Of a DNA stretch of 64,000 bases, positions 7,961 to 17,173 are shown in pieces. The stretch's first letter is position 1, and each line of letters begins with the position of its first letter. A program made the position numbers and the translations under genes. Below the pieces are notes generated by a model. The model saw only the letters and a program-made list of their open reading frames with translations, did not search any database and was not told where the DNA came from. The DNA comes from Schaalia canis (GTDB lineage Bacteria > Actinomycetota > Actinomycetes > Actinomycetales > Actinomycetaceae), in NCBI RefSeq assembly GCF_003858455.1, contig NZ_RQZF01000012.1, positions 20,636 through 84,635 on the forward strand, in the 5' to 3' direction.

Positions 7961-9699
7961 TGAAACTTCCCTTGGCTAGTAAACGCGCAAGCGTTCGCCA
8001 ACTCCTGGCTCACCTGGGCGCGCGGCGCGGGCAGGTGGCTCTGGTGGTCGTCGTGCAAACGGTGGCTTCGCTTGCTGCGGTGTCATTGCCGTGGATCCTG
8101 GGCGTGGTCATTGATGGTATTGAGGCCGGGCAGCAGGCCCGCTGGGTGTTGACCATGCTGGGCATTGCCTTCGCGATGGTCATGGTTGCTGGCGTGTTGA
8201 ACTGGGTGGCCTCCTACAGGGCGCGCGTCCTGGGAGAGGAAGTCTTTTCTTCCATGCGCGTTGAACTTATGGACTCCCTGACCCGCCTGCCACTATCGGC
8301 GGTAGAGAATGCGGGTTCGGGCGACCTGCTGGCGCGAACCACCCATGACATGGGCAGTGTGCAGCACCTGGTGCGTAACGGTATTTCTGCCATGCTCACC
8401 ATGGTCATTACCTTCACGGTGACGGTGGGAGCGGCTTTTGCCTCGTCGTGGATCTTGGCGGCGCTCATGCTGGTGGGATTGCCTTTTATTGTCGTGGTGG
8501 CGCGCTGGTACTACCGTCACACCACTCCTGTGTATCGGGCATGCGCAGCCGGGCAGGCGAGCTTGGCGGGCATGGTCACTGAGACCATTGACCACGGCGA
8601 GACGGTGGACTCCCTGCGTCTGGGGCGCGTGCGTATGGCCTACATGGATGCTGTGGTCAAGCAGGTGTGGCGCATGGAGCGTTACGGGGCGTGGACGCGC
8701 ATGCTGCTGTTCGTGGCACTGGTTTTCGGCACCCTGTTGCCGTTGCTGGTGGTCATTAGTGTGGGCGTGTACCTGGTGTCACTGGGTTGGCTGAGTGCCG
8801 GTCAGGTCACGACGGTGACGCTGCTGGGTTATCAGGCGCGCGGTCCGGTGTGGGAGGCGACGTTCTGGCTTGATGAGCTGCAATTCGCCATCGTTGCCCT
8901 GCAGCGTATCTTCGGCGTGGGGAAGGTGCCAGCCGACCGTACCCCAACTGTTTCACGCGTGAAACGCGCGGAGATTGAAGCCAGCAACGTTTCCTACGCC
9001 TACCGTGACGGCCAGCCTGTCCTCCACGACGTCTCGCTGACGCTGCGCCCCGGCGAACGCCTCGCCATTGTTGGGCCCTCCGGAGCAGGAAAGTCCACCT
9101 TCGGGCGCATGCTCGCCGGCATCCACCCGCCCTCGTCAGGCAGCGTCAGCATTGACGGTGTGCGCCTGGTCGACCTCACTGAAGACGAGCTGCGCTCCCA
9201 CGTCGTCCTCGTCACCCAGGAGCACCACGTTTTCGTGGGCAGTATCGCTGATAACCTCCGTCTGGCCGCCCACGGGCGCGACGTGTCTGACGAGGCGATC
9301 GCGCAGGCCCTTGCCGCTGTTGGCGCCAGCGAGTGGGTGGCGGGCCTTGAGAAGGGAATCGATACCGCGGTTGGCGCTGGGGGAGTGGAACTCAGCCCCG
9401 CCCAGGCTCAGCAGATTGCTCTTGCCCGCATTATCGTCATGGACCCCCATACGGTGGTTCTTGACGAGGCAACCTCCCTGCTGGATGCGTCGGCCGCGCG
9501 GAGTCTTGAACAATCCCTGGCTTCCCTGTTGGAGGGGCGCACGGTGGTTGCTATCGCTCACCGCCTGCACACCGCTCATGACGCTGATCGTGTGGCGGTC
9601 ATGGAGGACGGGCGCATTATTGAGTATGGCAGTCACGATGAACTGGTGGCGCTTGGCGGAGCCTACGCCCACCTGTGGGAGCAGTGGACGAAGCGTTAA
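7957..9699 (+). CDS. ABC exporter half-transporter with degenerate signature motif (subunit B)
   Basis: A 580-residue membrane/ATPase subunit with six predicted helices in the first ~300 residues. Its ATPase domain has an intact Walker A (IVGPSGAGKSTFG, about residue 370), intact Walker B (TVVLDEATSLLD, near 500) and H-loop (AIAHRLHTAHD), but the signature is ELSPAQAQQ instead of LSGGQ. With the preceding gene this gives one competent composite ATP site (this Walker A with the partner's ISGGQ) and one dead site, as in asymmetric heterodimeric exporters. Translation is coupled by a 4-base overlap. A terminator follows at 9734. Confidence 0.9.
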   Translation: MMKLPLASKRASVRQLLAHLGARRGQVALVVVVQTVASLAAVSLPWILGVVIDGIEAGQQARWVLTMLGIAFAMVMVAGVLNWVASYRARVLGEEVFSSMRVELMDSLTRLPLSAVENAGSGDLLARTTHDMGSVQHLVRNGISAMLTMVITFTVTVGAAFASSWILAALMLVGLPFIVVVARWYYRHTTPVYRACAAGQASLAGMVTETIDHGETVDSLRLGRVRMAYMDAVVKQVWRMERYGAWTRMLLFVALVFGTLLPLLVVISVGVYLVSLGWLSAGQVTTVTLLGYQARGPVWEATFWLDELQFAIVALQRIFGVGKVPADRTPTVSRVKRAEIEASNVSYAYRDGQPVLHDVSLTLRPGERLAIVGPSGAGKSTFGRMLAGIHPPSSGSVSIDGVRLVDLTEDELRSHVVLVTQEHHVFVGSIADNLRLAAHGRDVSDEAIAQALAAVGASEWVAGLEKGIDTAVGAGGVELSPAQAQQIALARIIVMDPHTVVLDEATSLLDASAARSLEQSLASLLEGRTVVAIAHRLHTAHDADRVAVMEDGRIIEYGSHDELVALGGAYAHLWEQWTKR

Positions 9700-9733
9700 G
9701 AGCGCGTCAGTAGCGGTGAAGCTGCCACCACAG

Positions 9734-9778
9734 AGCGCGGCTGTCCGGGGGACAACCCTCTGGCAGCCGCGCTTTTTT
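9734..9778 (+). terminator. rho-independent terminator after the ABC exporter
   Basis: AGCGCGGCTG (9734-9743) pairs perfectly with CAGCCGCGCT (9764-9773), followed by a T-run to 9778. It separates the exporter from the convergent tetR-type gene. Confidence 0.9.
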
Positions 9779-9787
9779 GGCAGCTTT

Positions 9788-10492
9788 TCAGGCGTGGGTG
9801 CCCATGCTCAGGAGCACTGCGGCTCCGGCAATAATCAGTTCAACGCCTTGGGTGAACTCTTGATCGGCATGTGTGCGCAGGGTCTGCTCGCGGTCGATAT
9901 CCTCAGCGTCGGATGCACTGGCATCAAGTGCGGCCATACTCTGACGTTGTTGCTCGTGGAAGGCGGCGCCCACCACGTAATGCCCCAGCGTTGAGGCAAT
10001 CAGGTCAATCGCCGTTTCCGAGGCGCCCTCCGCGCGCAGAGCGTCTGCGAGCTGTGCGCGCACGGGCAGCTCCACGCGCCCCAACGCCAAGGAAGAGGAC
10101 ACCAACTCCGCTCCATCGGTGTAGCTCATCAAACACTCACGAACCCCGGCTGCAGCGGCGCGCATTTTCCCCTCCCAGGGAAGGGGAGCGGTGGCCTCGT
10201 CAAGCGTTGCAGTGGAAAGAACACGGGAGGACATGGCTGCCAGAAGGGTCTGCTTATCCGCAAAATGCCAGTACAGGGCTGAGGGCTGCACATTGAGCTG
10301 TGCCGCGAGGCGGCGCATGGTCAGCGATGCGAGGCCACCCTCATTGAGTAGGGTGCAGGCGGCGGTGATGATGTCCTCGCGGCGGTGGCGCGGGCGTGAC
10401 GAAGGCGTTGCGGGCATCGAAGTGGAGGCGGTGGAGCTGGTGTGTGGGGATGCAGGTGCGGAGGTGTGTGCGGAGGCCTGAGCAGCAGTCAT
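9788..10492 (-). CDS. TetR family transcriptional repressor
   Basis: The 234-residue protein begins with ~35 Ser/Thr/Ala/Pro-rich residues and then the TetR DNA-binding domain: REDIITAACTLLNEGG, TMRRLAAQLNVQPSALYWHFADKQTLLAAM at about residues 58-87, closest in style to the tetracycline-repressor subgroup. The C-terminal ligand-binding part is helical with a long C-terminal helix. It is divergent from bioY and convergent with the ABC exporter. Two palindromes at 10552-10582 lie between it and bioY and are its likely operators, so it may control itself, bioY, or both; the nearby exporter is another plausible target. The start could be further in. Confidence 0.85.
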   Translation of the reverse strand: MTAAQASAHTSAPASPHTSSTASTSMPATPSSRPRHRREDIITAACTLLNEGGLASLTMRRLAAQLNVQPSALYWHFADKQTLLAAMSSRVLSTATLDEATAPLPWEGKMRAAAAGVRECLMSYTDGAELVSSSLALGRVELPVRAQLADALRAEGASETAIDLIASTLGHYVVGAAFHEQQRQSMAALDASASDAEDIDREQTLRTHADQEFTQGVELIIAGAAVLLSMGTHA

Positions 10493-10551
10493 GTTTCAAG
10501 ATATGGACAAATCGTGGCGTTGTGGGCAGGAAGTGAATGGGCAACAGTATA

Positions 10552-10566
10552 GTGAACACTGTTCAC
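10552..10566. promoter_or_regulatory. palindromic operator 1 (TetR/bioY intergenic)
   Basis: GTGAACACTGTTCAC is a perfect odd-length palindrome around a central C. It shares the TGAAC-N3-GTTCA core with the site immediately downstream. Confidence 0.75.
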
Positions 10567-10582
10567 CTGAACGCCGTTCAGG
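10566..10582. promoter_or_regulatory. palindromic operator 2 (TetR/bioY intergenic)
   Basis: CCTGAACGCCGTTCAGG is a perfect 17-bp palindrome with core TGAAC-N3-GTTCA, the same core as operator 1. The two dyad centres are 15 bases apart (10559 and 10574). Confidence 0.75.
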
Positions 10583-10675
10583 ATGGATGATTGGCGCCTT
10601 AACGATGTCAACATCCCACACCAGTCGGCGTACATTGACCTTCGCTGCCACGCAGCGCTGACGAAAGGCTTTCCT

Positions 10676-11290
10676 TTGAGCACCACCGCACCCGCCTCGA
10701 CAACTCCAGTCACGCTGGCACCCGCGCATCGTGCAGCCGAGGCCCGCGTCCTGGCCGACCTTGTGGGAGGCACCCGCGTCCGCGAAGCCATCGTCGTGCT
10801 TGCAGGAACCGCACTGCTTGCCATCGCGGCCCAGGTTCAAATTCCCCTGCCTTTCACTCCTGTTCCCGTTTCCCTGGCAACCCTGGCCGTCATGCTCATC
10901 GCCGGAAGTGCAGGTCTCGGCCGCGCCGCAGCCTCCGCCGGCCTCTACGCAGCACTGGGTGTGGCCGGTCTGCCAATCTTCGCAGCGGGCCGCGCAGGAT
11001 GGGCCATTCCTTCGCTGGGATACATCCTGGGCTACATTCTGGCCGCCGCCCTCATCGGCTGGGTGGCCCAACGTGCTCTCGGCCGCTCCCTGTGGGTGCT
11101 GCTGGGAGCAGGCGCTCTGGCCTCCGGGCTCGTCTACGCGGCGGGTCTGGCCTGGCTGGTGCCCTTCGCCGGAATGAGCCTGGCTGAAGGACTCAGCGTC
11201 GGAGTTCTCCCCTTCCTTGTTGGGGATGCGCTCAAGATCGCCATCTTTGCTGGCGTGATGCTGCTCGGCTACCGCGCACTCGACAAATAA
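10676..11290 (+). CDS. bioY: biotin transporter substrate-binding subunit BioY
   Basis: S component of an ECF-type vitamin transporter; captures biotin in the membrane. The 204-residue product has about six hydrophobic helices and the family's [20 protein letters not shown] stretch near residues 57-76, plus [22 protein letters not shown] 10676 is chosen because AAAGG lies 7-8 bases upstream and the length then fits the family; the frame extends up to ATG 10583 with non-conserved sequence. No ECF ATPase or T-component gene is adjacent, so it may use a shared module or work alone. The paired palindromes upstream suggest repression by the divergent TetR protein. A terminator follows. Confidence 0.93.
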   Translation: MSTTAPASTTPVTLAPAHRAAEARVLADLVGGTRVREAIVVLAGTALLAIAAQVQIPLPFTPVPVSLATLAVMLIAGSAGLGRAAASAGLYAALGVAGLPIFAAGRAGWAIPSLGYILGYILAAALIGWVAQRALGRSLWVLLGAGALASGLVYAAGLAWLVPFAGMSLAEGLSVGVLPFLVGDALKIAIFAGVMLLGYRALDK

Positions 11291-11321
11291 CGCGCTCAGT
11301 AAGACGCGAAGTGAGTCGGGT

Positions 11322-11359
11322 AACGCCTGGGGACGATGGGGTCCCTAGGCGTTCCTTTT
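11322..11359 (+). terminator. terminator after bioY
   Basis: AACGCCTGGGGA (11322-11333) pairs with TCCCTAGGCGTT (11342-11353) with a small internal mismatch, followed by CCTTTTC. Confidence 0.75.
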
Positions 11360-11375
11360 CCCCAACCCAGACAGG

Positions 11376-11381
11376 TAGCAT
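11376..11381 (+). promoter_or_regulatory. -10 hexamer of guaA (leaderless)
   Basis: TAGCAT ends 7 bases before GTG 11389. There is no Shine-Dalgarno, so transcription probably begins at the start codon. Confidence 0.5.
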
Positions 11382-11388
11382 TAGACCC

Positions 11389-12966
11389 GTGAGCACAACT
11401 GGAAATCAGAATCGCCCTGTCCTTGTCGTCGACTTCGGCGCACAGTACGCCCAATTGATCGCCCGCCGCGTGCGCGAAGCCTCGGTCTACTCCGAGATCG
11501 TCCCGCACACCATGCCGGTTGAGCAGATGCTCGCCAAGAACCCGGCCGCGATCATCCTCTCCGGTGGCCCCTCCTCCGTCTACGAGGACGGCGCCCCCAG
11601 CATTGACGCCAGCATCTTCGACGCAGACGTGCCCGTCCTTGGCATCTGCTACGGGTTCCAGACGATGGCTCACGCCCTTGGTGGCACCGTGGGACGCACC
11701 GGAACCCGAGAATACGGCCACACCCCCGCCACCGTTGCAGGCGACTCCTGCCTCTTCTCCGGTACCCCTGTTGAGCAGGCCGTATGGATGAGCCACGGGG
11801 ACGCCGTACAGGCCGCCCCCGAAGGTTTCACCGTCACCGCCTCGACCGCTGAAACTCCTGTTGCTGCTTTCGAGTCGCGCGAACGTCGCCTCTTTGGCCT
11901 GCAGTGGCACCCCGAGGTCATGCACTCCGAGCACGGCCAGGACGCCCTGAAGAACTTCCTCTACGAAGGCGCGGGCATTGAACCGACATGGACCCCCGGC
12001 TCCATCATTGACGAGCAAGTCGCCCGCATCCGCGAACAGGTGGGCGACAAGCATGTGATCTGCGCGCTCTCTGGTGGCGTGGATTCCTCCGTCGCTGCCG
12101 CCCTGGTGCATAAGGCTGTTGGCGATCAGCTCACCTGTATCTTCGTCGACCACGGTCTGCTGCGCGCCGGCGAGCGTGAACAGGTGGAGGACGACTACGC
12201 CAAGGGAATGGGCATCCGCGTCATTACCGTCGATGAATCCCAGCGTTTCCTTGACGCCCTGGCTGGCGTGACCGAACCCGAAACCAAGCGCAAGATCATC
12301 GGCCGCGAATTCATCCGCTCCTTTGAAGATGCGCAGCGTCGCGTCATTGAAGAAGTCGGCGCTTCCGGTGCAGAGATCACATTCCTCGTGCAGGGCACGC
12401 TCTACCCCGACGTTGTTGAGTCCGGCGGTGGCGAGGGCGCGGCCAATATTAAGTCCCACCACAATGTGGGTGGCCTGCCCGAGGACCTGCAGTTCGAACT
12501 CGTTGAGCCCCTGCGTGAGCTCTTCAAGGACGAGGTGCGTACCATCGGCCGCGAACTGGGTGTGCCGGAAAAGATTGTCGCCCGTCAGCCCTTCCCCGGC
12601 CCCGGCCTGGGTATCCGCGTGATTGGCGAGGTTACCGCCCACAACCTTGAGATTTTGCGGGCGGCTGATCTGATTGCCCGCGAGGAACTCACCGCCGCTG
12701 GCCTAGATGCAGAGATCTGGCAGTGCCCCGTGGTGCTGCTGGCCGATGTGCGCTCGGTTGGCGTGCAGGGTGATGGACGCACCTACGGACACCCGATCGT
12801 GCTGCGTCCCGTGTCCTCCGAGGACGCCATGACGGCAGACTGGACGCGCCTGCCATATGACGTGCTGGCACGCATTTCGACGCGTATTACCAACTCGGTG
12901 CCTGACGTGAACCGCGTGGTTTTGGACGTGACCTCCAAGCCGCCGGCCACCATCGAGTGGGAGTAA
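11389..12966 (+). CDS. guaA: GMP synthase (glutamine-hydrolysing)
   Basis: Converts XMP to GMP with glutamine-derived ammonia. The 525-residue protein has the class I glutamine amidotransferase domain first ([17 protein letters not shown]; nucleophile Cys in [19 protein letters not shown] with the catalytic His near residue 173), then the ATP-pyrophosphatase domain ([16 protein letters not shown], SGGxDS P-loop), and the C-terminal dimerisation domain ending KPPATIEWE. Length is standard. GTG 11389 is chosen because the conserved sequence begins ten codons later and a -10 hexamer sits directly upstream. The frame is open further upstream only through the bioY terminator. It stands alone between two terminators. 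Confidence 0.97.
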   Translation: MSTTGNQNRPVLVVDFGAQYAQLIARRVREASVYSEIVPHTMPVEQMLAKNPAAIILSGGPSSVYEDGAPSIDASIFDADVPVLGICYGFQTMAHALGGTVGRTGTREYGHTPATVAGDSCLFSGTPVEQAVWMSHGDAVQAAPEGFTVTASTAETPVAAFESRERRLFGLQWHPEVMHSEHGQDALKNFLYEGAGIEPTWTPGSIIDEQVARIREQVGDKHVICALSGGVDSSVAAALVHKAVGDQLTCIFVDHGLLRAGEREQVEDDYAKGMGIRVITVDESQRFLDALAGVTEPETKRKIIGREFIRSFEDAQRRVIEEVGASGAEITFLVQGTLYPDVVESGGGEGAANIKSHHNVGGLPEDLQFELVEPLRELFKDEVRTIGRELGVPEKIVARQPFPGPGLGIRVIGEVTAHNLEILRAADLIAREELTAAGLDAEIWQCPVVLLADVRSVGVQGDGRTYGHPIVLRPVSSEDAMTADWTRLPYDVLARISTRITNSVPDVNRVVLDVTSKPPATIEWE

Positions 12967-13001
12967 TCGCACCACCGCACAAAGCTACGTGTTGAATGTG
13001 C

Positions 13002-13036
13002 AAAAGGCTGGGCACCCGTGAGGGCGCCCAGCCTTT
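13002..13036. terminator. bidirectional terminator between guaA and the CPBP protease gene
   Basis: AAAAGGCTGGGC (13002-13013) pairs with GCCCAGCCTTTT (13025-13036). A/T runs on both flanks suit the two convergent genes. Confidence 0.9.
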
Positions 13037-13052
13037 TCACGTACGTACCGCC

Positions 13053-14129
13053 TCAGCCTTGAGCGTGTTCGCTTCCTTGAGCAGCAGGAGAGCGACGGGT
13101 AAGCAGGATGAATGACACGATGCCCAGAAGGATCAAACCCGCCCCACCAAGAATGCCTGTGGGGATCGGCCCAATAAATGGATCGCCGAAAGAAGCAGAG
13201 AACAACAGTCCAAAACCGGCTGCACCATTGATCATGCCGTGAGCAAACACTGCTGGCAGGACCGAACCTGATCGCAGCGTCACATAGGACAGAAAAGCGC
13301 CGATCACTGTGGTGAACACGCACATGGCGAGGATGCCACCCCAGGGGTAAGTAGGGTAGTAGGTGCCGTAGTTATGGCCAAGGGCAATGATCGGCGCATG
13401 CCACAGGCCCCAAATGACGCCTGACACGAACAGCGTGACCGGCATGGAGAACACCTCTCGAAGCTTCAGCAACAGGTAGCCGCGCCACCCCCACTCCTCG
13501 CCAAAACAAGGCACGAAGTTCATCACAGGCGCGATCAACACCAGTGCAAGCTGGCCCCACACGGCGGCACGCAACTGATCATCAGAGATCGTACTTTGAG
13601 GAACTGACCCATGAATTGCCGCGCGCTGAGTCTGCACAAAATAGCTGGAAAGAGCGTCAAATTCCTGCGGAAAAACCGCGAAATAGACAAATGCCCCGGC
13701 AACGATCGCCACCAGGGGAGCGAACCATGCCAGCACATAATACGGCCAGGTACGAGAGAACTGACGAGGACGAATCCACGCCAGAGGCGTTTTCTCGCGA
13801 GTGACCAGACGGGTCAGAATCACCGACAACGCCGGGGTAAACATGCCCAGAGTGAGGAACAATACCGCAGAGGAAGCAAGTGGGGCAGACGAGTCCGATG
13901 CCATCGGGTAAAGCATCCCAAACCAGAGTGCCCATGCCATACCAAAGGCAAAGAGGCAAAAGACGACAATGCGCCGAAGAATCAGTGACCGCGGCTCAGT
14001 TGCGGGCCACGGCTGCTCGGCAGCATCATTGGCAGCCGCGTGATTGGCAGCAGTGTGAGGGCCAGTAGAGTAAGGGGCAGCATAGTGATATTCGGGCGGC
14101 GTCTGGCGGTCGAAACTGGGAGTATCCAT
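13053..14129 (-). CDS. CPBP family intramembrane glutamic endopeptidase (CAAX-protease-like)
   Basis: The 358-residue polytopic protein has a hydrophilic N-terminus (~70 residues, Pro/Ala/His-rich) and then about eight membrane helices. The family's motifs are present: FGEEWGWRGYLL (paired Glu and the Arg), GLWHAPII (His), and HGMINGA (second His/Asn motif). Members are membrane proteases or immunity-type proteins; the substrate is unknown and no bacteriocin genes are adjacent. The start is set at ATG 14129 (MDTPSF) rather than the open frame to 14300, because the longer version would run across the tatD promoter and its start codon on the other strand. Confidence 0.88.
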   Translation of the reverse strand: MDTPSFDRQTPPEYHYAAPYSTGPHTAANHAAANDAAEQPWPATEPRSLILRRIVVFCLFAFGMAWALWFGMLYPMASDSSAPLASSAVLFLTLGMFTPALSVILTRLVTREKTPLAWIRPRQFSRTWPYYVLAWFAPLVAIVAGAFVYFAVFPQEFDALSSYFVQTQRAAIHGSVPQSTISDDQLRAAVWGQLALVLIAPVMNFVPCFGEEWGWRGYLLLKLREVFSMPVTLFVSGVIWGLWHAPIIALGHNYGTYYPTYPWGGILAMCVFTTVIGAFLSYVTLRSGSVLPAVFAHGMINGAAGFGLLFSASFGDPFIGPIPTGILGGAGLILLGIVSFILLTRRSPAAQGSEHAQG

Positions 14130-14219
14130 GCCTCTATTCTCATTCAAGCCCCACGCGGTTGGCCACCAGGCGTTGACAGCCCCACACTTTCGTTGAGAAT
14201 GACTGCTTTCAGCATGAAG

Positions 14220-14225
14220 TAAAGT
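14220..14225 (+). promoter_or_regulatory. -10 hexamer of tatD (leaderless)
   Basis: TAAAGT ends 7 bases before ATG 14233, with no ribosome-binding site. A GTG at 14224 overlaps the hexamer and is therefore a poor start. Confidence 0.45.
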
Positions 14226-14232
14226 GGGACGC

Positions 14233-15144
14233 ATGGGAAAGAAGCGCTCGCGGGTGTGGCCTGAGGCCCCCGCGCCCCTGGCGGGGCCTGTCATGGACAA
14301 TCACACCCACCTTCCCGTTCATGAGCTGCAGATTCCCAAAGCAGATGGCGTGCGCCTTTCCCTTGATGAGCAACTCGCCCGCGCCACACACGCAAAGGTC
14401 ACTCACCTCATTACGAGTGCCTGCGAACTGCCCGAGTTTGACCCCAGCCTTGAGCTGGCCCGCCGCTACCCGCAGGTGCGCGTCGCCCTGGCCCTGCACC
14501 CCAACGACGCTGCCCTGCACGCCGGGCACGCGGACGCCTCGCCAGATGGGTTAGTCCCCCAACAACGGGACTACCACATCCCGCTTGACGAGGCCCTCGC
14601 CGCCGTTGATTCCCACCTCAAAGACCCTTTCGTTGTGGCGGTGGGGGAGACCGGCCTGGACTACTATCGCACAGCCGAGCCCGGCCGAGTGGCCCAGGCT
14701 GAATCCTTCCGCGCCCACCTGGAAATGGCGCGTGTCCACGGCCTGCCCCTGCAGATTCATGACCGCGATGCTCATGAGGACACCATCACGATCCTCAAAG
14801 ACTCCGCTACCAGCGACTACCCGATCATCTTCCACTGCTATTCGGGGGATGGTCCCATGGCTGACATCCTCGCAGAACACGGGTGGTACGCCTCCTTTGC
14901 AGGCCCCATTACCTATCCCACGAATGAAGATCTGCGCGAGGGACTGCGGCGGATGCCTCGTGAACTAGTGCTCGTCGAAACGGACGCTCCGTACTTGACG
15001 CCCGCACCCCACCGAGGCAGCCCGAATGCCTCCTACGTGATGGCCCACACGGTACGAGCCATCGCTGACCTGTGGGACTGTAGCGAGGAACAGGCGTGCG
15101 CGCAGCTCATGGACAACTCCCAGCGCGTCTACGGCAGGTGGTGA
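14233..15144 (+). CDS. tatD: TatD family metal-dependent hydrolase
   Basis: TIM-barrel hydrolase with 3'-5' DNase or related activity in characterised members. The 303-residue protein has the metal ligands in order: DNHTHLP near residue 22, VAVGETGLDYY (Glu), PLQIHDRDAHEDT (His), IFHCYSG (His) and LVETDAPYLTP (Asp). It begins the classical actinobacterial run tatD, rpf, rsmA, ispE, though here six further genes and convergent units lie between tatD and rsmA. Leaderless promoter as noted. It is convergent with the HrtAB-like pair, with only 3 bases between the stops and no obvious terminator. Confidence 0.92.
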   Translation: MGKKRSRVWPEAPAPLAGPVMDNHTHLPVHELQIPKADGVRLSLDEQLARATHAKVTHLITSACELPEFDPSLELARRYPQVRVALALHPNDAALHAGHADASPDGLVPQQRDYHIPLDEALAAVDSHLKDPFVVAVGETGLDYYRTAEPGRVAQAESFRAHLEMARVHGLPLQIHDRDAHEDTITILKDSATSDYPIIFHCYSGDGPMADILAEHGWYASFAGPITYPTNEDLREGLRRMPRELVLVETDAPYLTPAPHRGSPNASYVMAHTVRAIADLWDCSEEQACAQLMDNSQRVYGRW

Positions 15145-15147
15145 CCT

Positions 15148-15822
15148 TTAAGCCGGTGGCGTTTCCTCACTGAGAACACCGTCAACAATCCGATACACGC
15201 GATCGCAATACTCCAACAGGCGCTGATCGTGAGTGACCATAATCGTGGTTTTCTGCGTTGCGTGAGTGACCTCGCGCAAGAGTCTGATCGTCTCGAAGGC
15301 CCGCTCAGAATCCAAGGCGGCGGTGGGTTCGTCGGCCAGAATAATCTCAGGATCGTGCATGAGCGCCGTGGCGATGGCTACGCGCTGACGCTCACCACCT
15401 GACAGGTCCGCCGGGTACTTATTCGCGAGTTTCATGATCCCCAGGGACTCAAGGAGTTCATCGCGACGTTGAAGGTCAGAGCTGCGCCTGGCGACACGGT
15501 CATGAAGGAGTAATTGCTCGCCAACCTTCAGGAAAGGCACCAGCGAGGAAGCCTGCAAAATGAAGCCGAGGTGTTCAAAACGTACCTGAGAGCGCTCGCG
15601 CTCACTAGCTTGACCAATATTCGCACCAGCTAGAGTCACCTCACCTGTGGTGGGTGTCTGCAGTCCACCCAGAATTGTGAGGAAGGTGGACTTACCCGAA
15701 CCGGACGGGCCGATAATCGCCACGAGCTCACCTGGGTGGGCCTCAAAATCGGTGGTGCGCAGGGCGTGGATGGTTTCTTCGCCCTGGGTGAAGTCTTTAG
15801 AAACGCCTTTGAGGGTAATCAT
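15148..15822 (-). CDS. ABC transporter ATPase, HrtA/LolD type
   Basis: The 224-residue ATPase works with the permease encoded immediately before it. Motifs: Walker A IIGPSGSGKSTFLTILGG near residue 38, Q-loop HLGFILQASSLVPFL, signature DLSGGERQRVAIA, Walker B EIILADEPTAALDSE, and H-loop IMVTHDQRL. These are typical of the MacB/LolD/HrtA class that energises FtsX-type permeases. Its ATG overlaps the permease stop by one base. The most similar known arrangement is HrtA of haem-export pairs, judged from the partner; the substrate remains inferred. Confidence 0.9.
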   Translation of the reverse strand: MITLKGVSKDFTQGEETIHALRTTDFEAHPGELVAIIGPSGSGKSTFLTILGGLQTPTTGEVTLAGANIGQASERERSQVRFEHLGFILQASSLVPFLKVGEQLLLHDRVARRSSDLQRRDELLESLGIMKLANKYPADLSGGERQRVAIATALMHDPEIILADEPTAALDSERAFETIRLLREVTHATQKTTIMVTHDQRLLEYCDRVYRIVDGVLSEETPPA

Positions 15823-16931
15823 CAGCCGATCGCCTCCAGTGGATCAATGCGTGAAATGGTGCGGATCGGAGAGAGCGCGCCGATCAACGTAAAGAGGAAG
15901 AACGCGCCCGTCACAATACCGAAAAGCGTGAGGTCAACCTGGAAGGGGACTTTGCCTTGAAGGAAATATCCTGTCAGCCAGGCCAACCCCACGCCGCTGC
16001 CAACACCAACGATGGTGAGTAACAGGGTTTGGATGGTGCCCGCCGACAGAATGTACGAGGTGGGAATACCCTGAGCCTTCATGATCCCAAAGATCATGCG
16101 CTTTTGAAGGGTCAGGACGTAGATGAAGATGCCCAGCACGAAGGACAAAATGGCGATCAACGAGCCGATCATCAATGTGAAGGTTAAGGTCTGCGCGCGA
16201 TAGCCGGGGAGTTCCTCAATGAGGTCATCAATGCTCAGTGCCTCCAGCTTGAGGTCACTCAACGCCTCAAGGTCGGTAGCTGGCGGCTGGTAGTCGAGCA
16301 TCAGCGCCTGGGCAACCACCGTGTCATCTCGGCTCGCCAAAGCAAAAGCAAAAACCTCTTGAAAGTGCTCACGCGGAATGTAGAAGGTTGGTGCCACCTG
16401 GAAACGCCGCGAATCCGTGAAACCACTGATGGTCCACGTCGTTTCAGAGTCAATGAGCTCAAGAGTGTCGCCTACTGCGTAGCCTTCGGCGCGCAGGGCC
16501 TCGTCAAGGAGGATCTCGTTCGTTTCAGCAGGGTAACGTCCCTCGACCACAGGCACCGAAGCGGGCTCGCCCTCGTCAACACCAAAGAGGAAAGCGGAAC
16601 GTTTTCCGGTGTCAGTTTCCCCATCGCGAGCACTCTCGGGAACCTCGTAGACAACAGGGCGGGCAAGAAGGGGCGTGCTCTCTGGCAGGATGGCACTGAC
16701 TTCCGTGGCAGTTGTTTCAGTGATACGGGAGGCCACGAGGTTGCGGTTAGCGTCCTCCGAGACAACGACATAGGAGGTATCCCATTCGTCAATGGCTTCG
16801 GTGTAGGACGAGGCGAGGCCGTAGGCAAGGCCAGTGAGGAAGTACACGAGGTAGCTGACAAGGAAGATCACCACAGTAATGAGGATGAAGCGGGTGGGTG
16901 AGTGTCGGATCTCGCGCAGCGCTAGAAACAC
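15822..16931 (-). CDS. FtsX-type ABC permease, HrtB-like
   Basis: The 369-residue protein has one N-terminal membrane helix after FLALREIRHSPTRF, an extracellular domain of ~200 residues (containing WDTSYVVVSEDANRNL and FLFGVDEGEPASV), then three C-terminal helices with FtsX-like features (KAQGIPTSYIL). The start FLALREI-x-RF and the following strand resemble HrtB haem-efflux permeases; this is recognition by eye, not alignment. GTG 16931 is chosen because GGAG lies about 8 bases upstream and residues before it, out to 17108, are non-conserved and basic. No haem-sensing regulator is adjacent. Confidence 0.82.
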   Translation of the reverse strand: MFLALREIRHSPTRFILITVVIFLVSYLVYFLTGLAYGLASSYTEAIDEWDTSYVVVSEDANRNLVASRITETTATEVSAILPESTPLLARPVVYEVPESARDGETDTGKRSAFLFGVDEGEPASVPVVEGRYPAETNEILLDEALRAEGYAVGDTLELIDSETTWTISGFTDSRRFQVAPTFYIPREHFQEVFAFALASRDDTVVAQALMLDYQPPATDLEALSDLKLEALSIDDLIEELPGYRAQTLTFTLMIGSLIAILSFVLGIFIYVLTLQKRMIFGIMKAQGIPTSYILSAGTIQTLLLTIVGVGSGVGLAWLTGYFLQGKVPFQVDLTLFGIVTGAFFLFTLIGALSPIRTISRIDPLEAIG

Positions 16932-17173
16932 GCAGATGCTCCTGCCGTAGGGGTGGATAAGGTCACGACCCCGTCTTAGGCAAGGCCTTGTCCTATTCTT
17001 CCCTGTTTGCCTGCCTCGCGCGCGTTGGGGAACACAGTGTGAGAAAAATGAAGGAAGGAAATCCTGGGGAAAGCACCTAGCAATAGCACCATGGGGAGGC
17101 CTCCCCATTGGCGAGACGTACTACCGTGCGTAGCTTTAAGCTAGGAAATTGTTGTTGGCGGGAAAGGATTCCC

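Noticed and set aside
11296..12642. 448-residue reverse frame opposite guaA
   Set aside because: It is a Gly/Asp-rich antisense shadow of a strongly biased gene with no recognisable domain.
13053..14300. Longer start (14300) for the CPBP protease
   Set aside because: It would run across the tatD start codon and promoter, and the added residues are not membrane-like or conserved.
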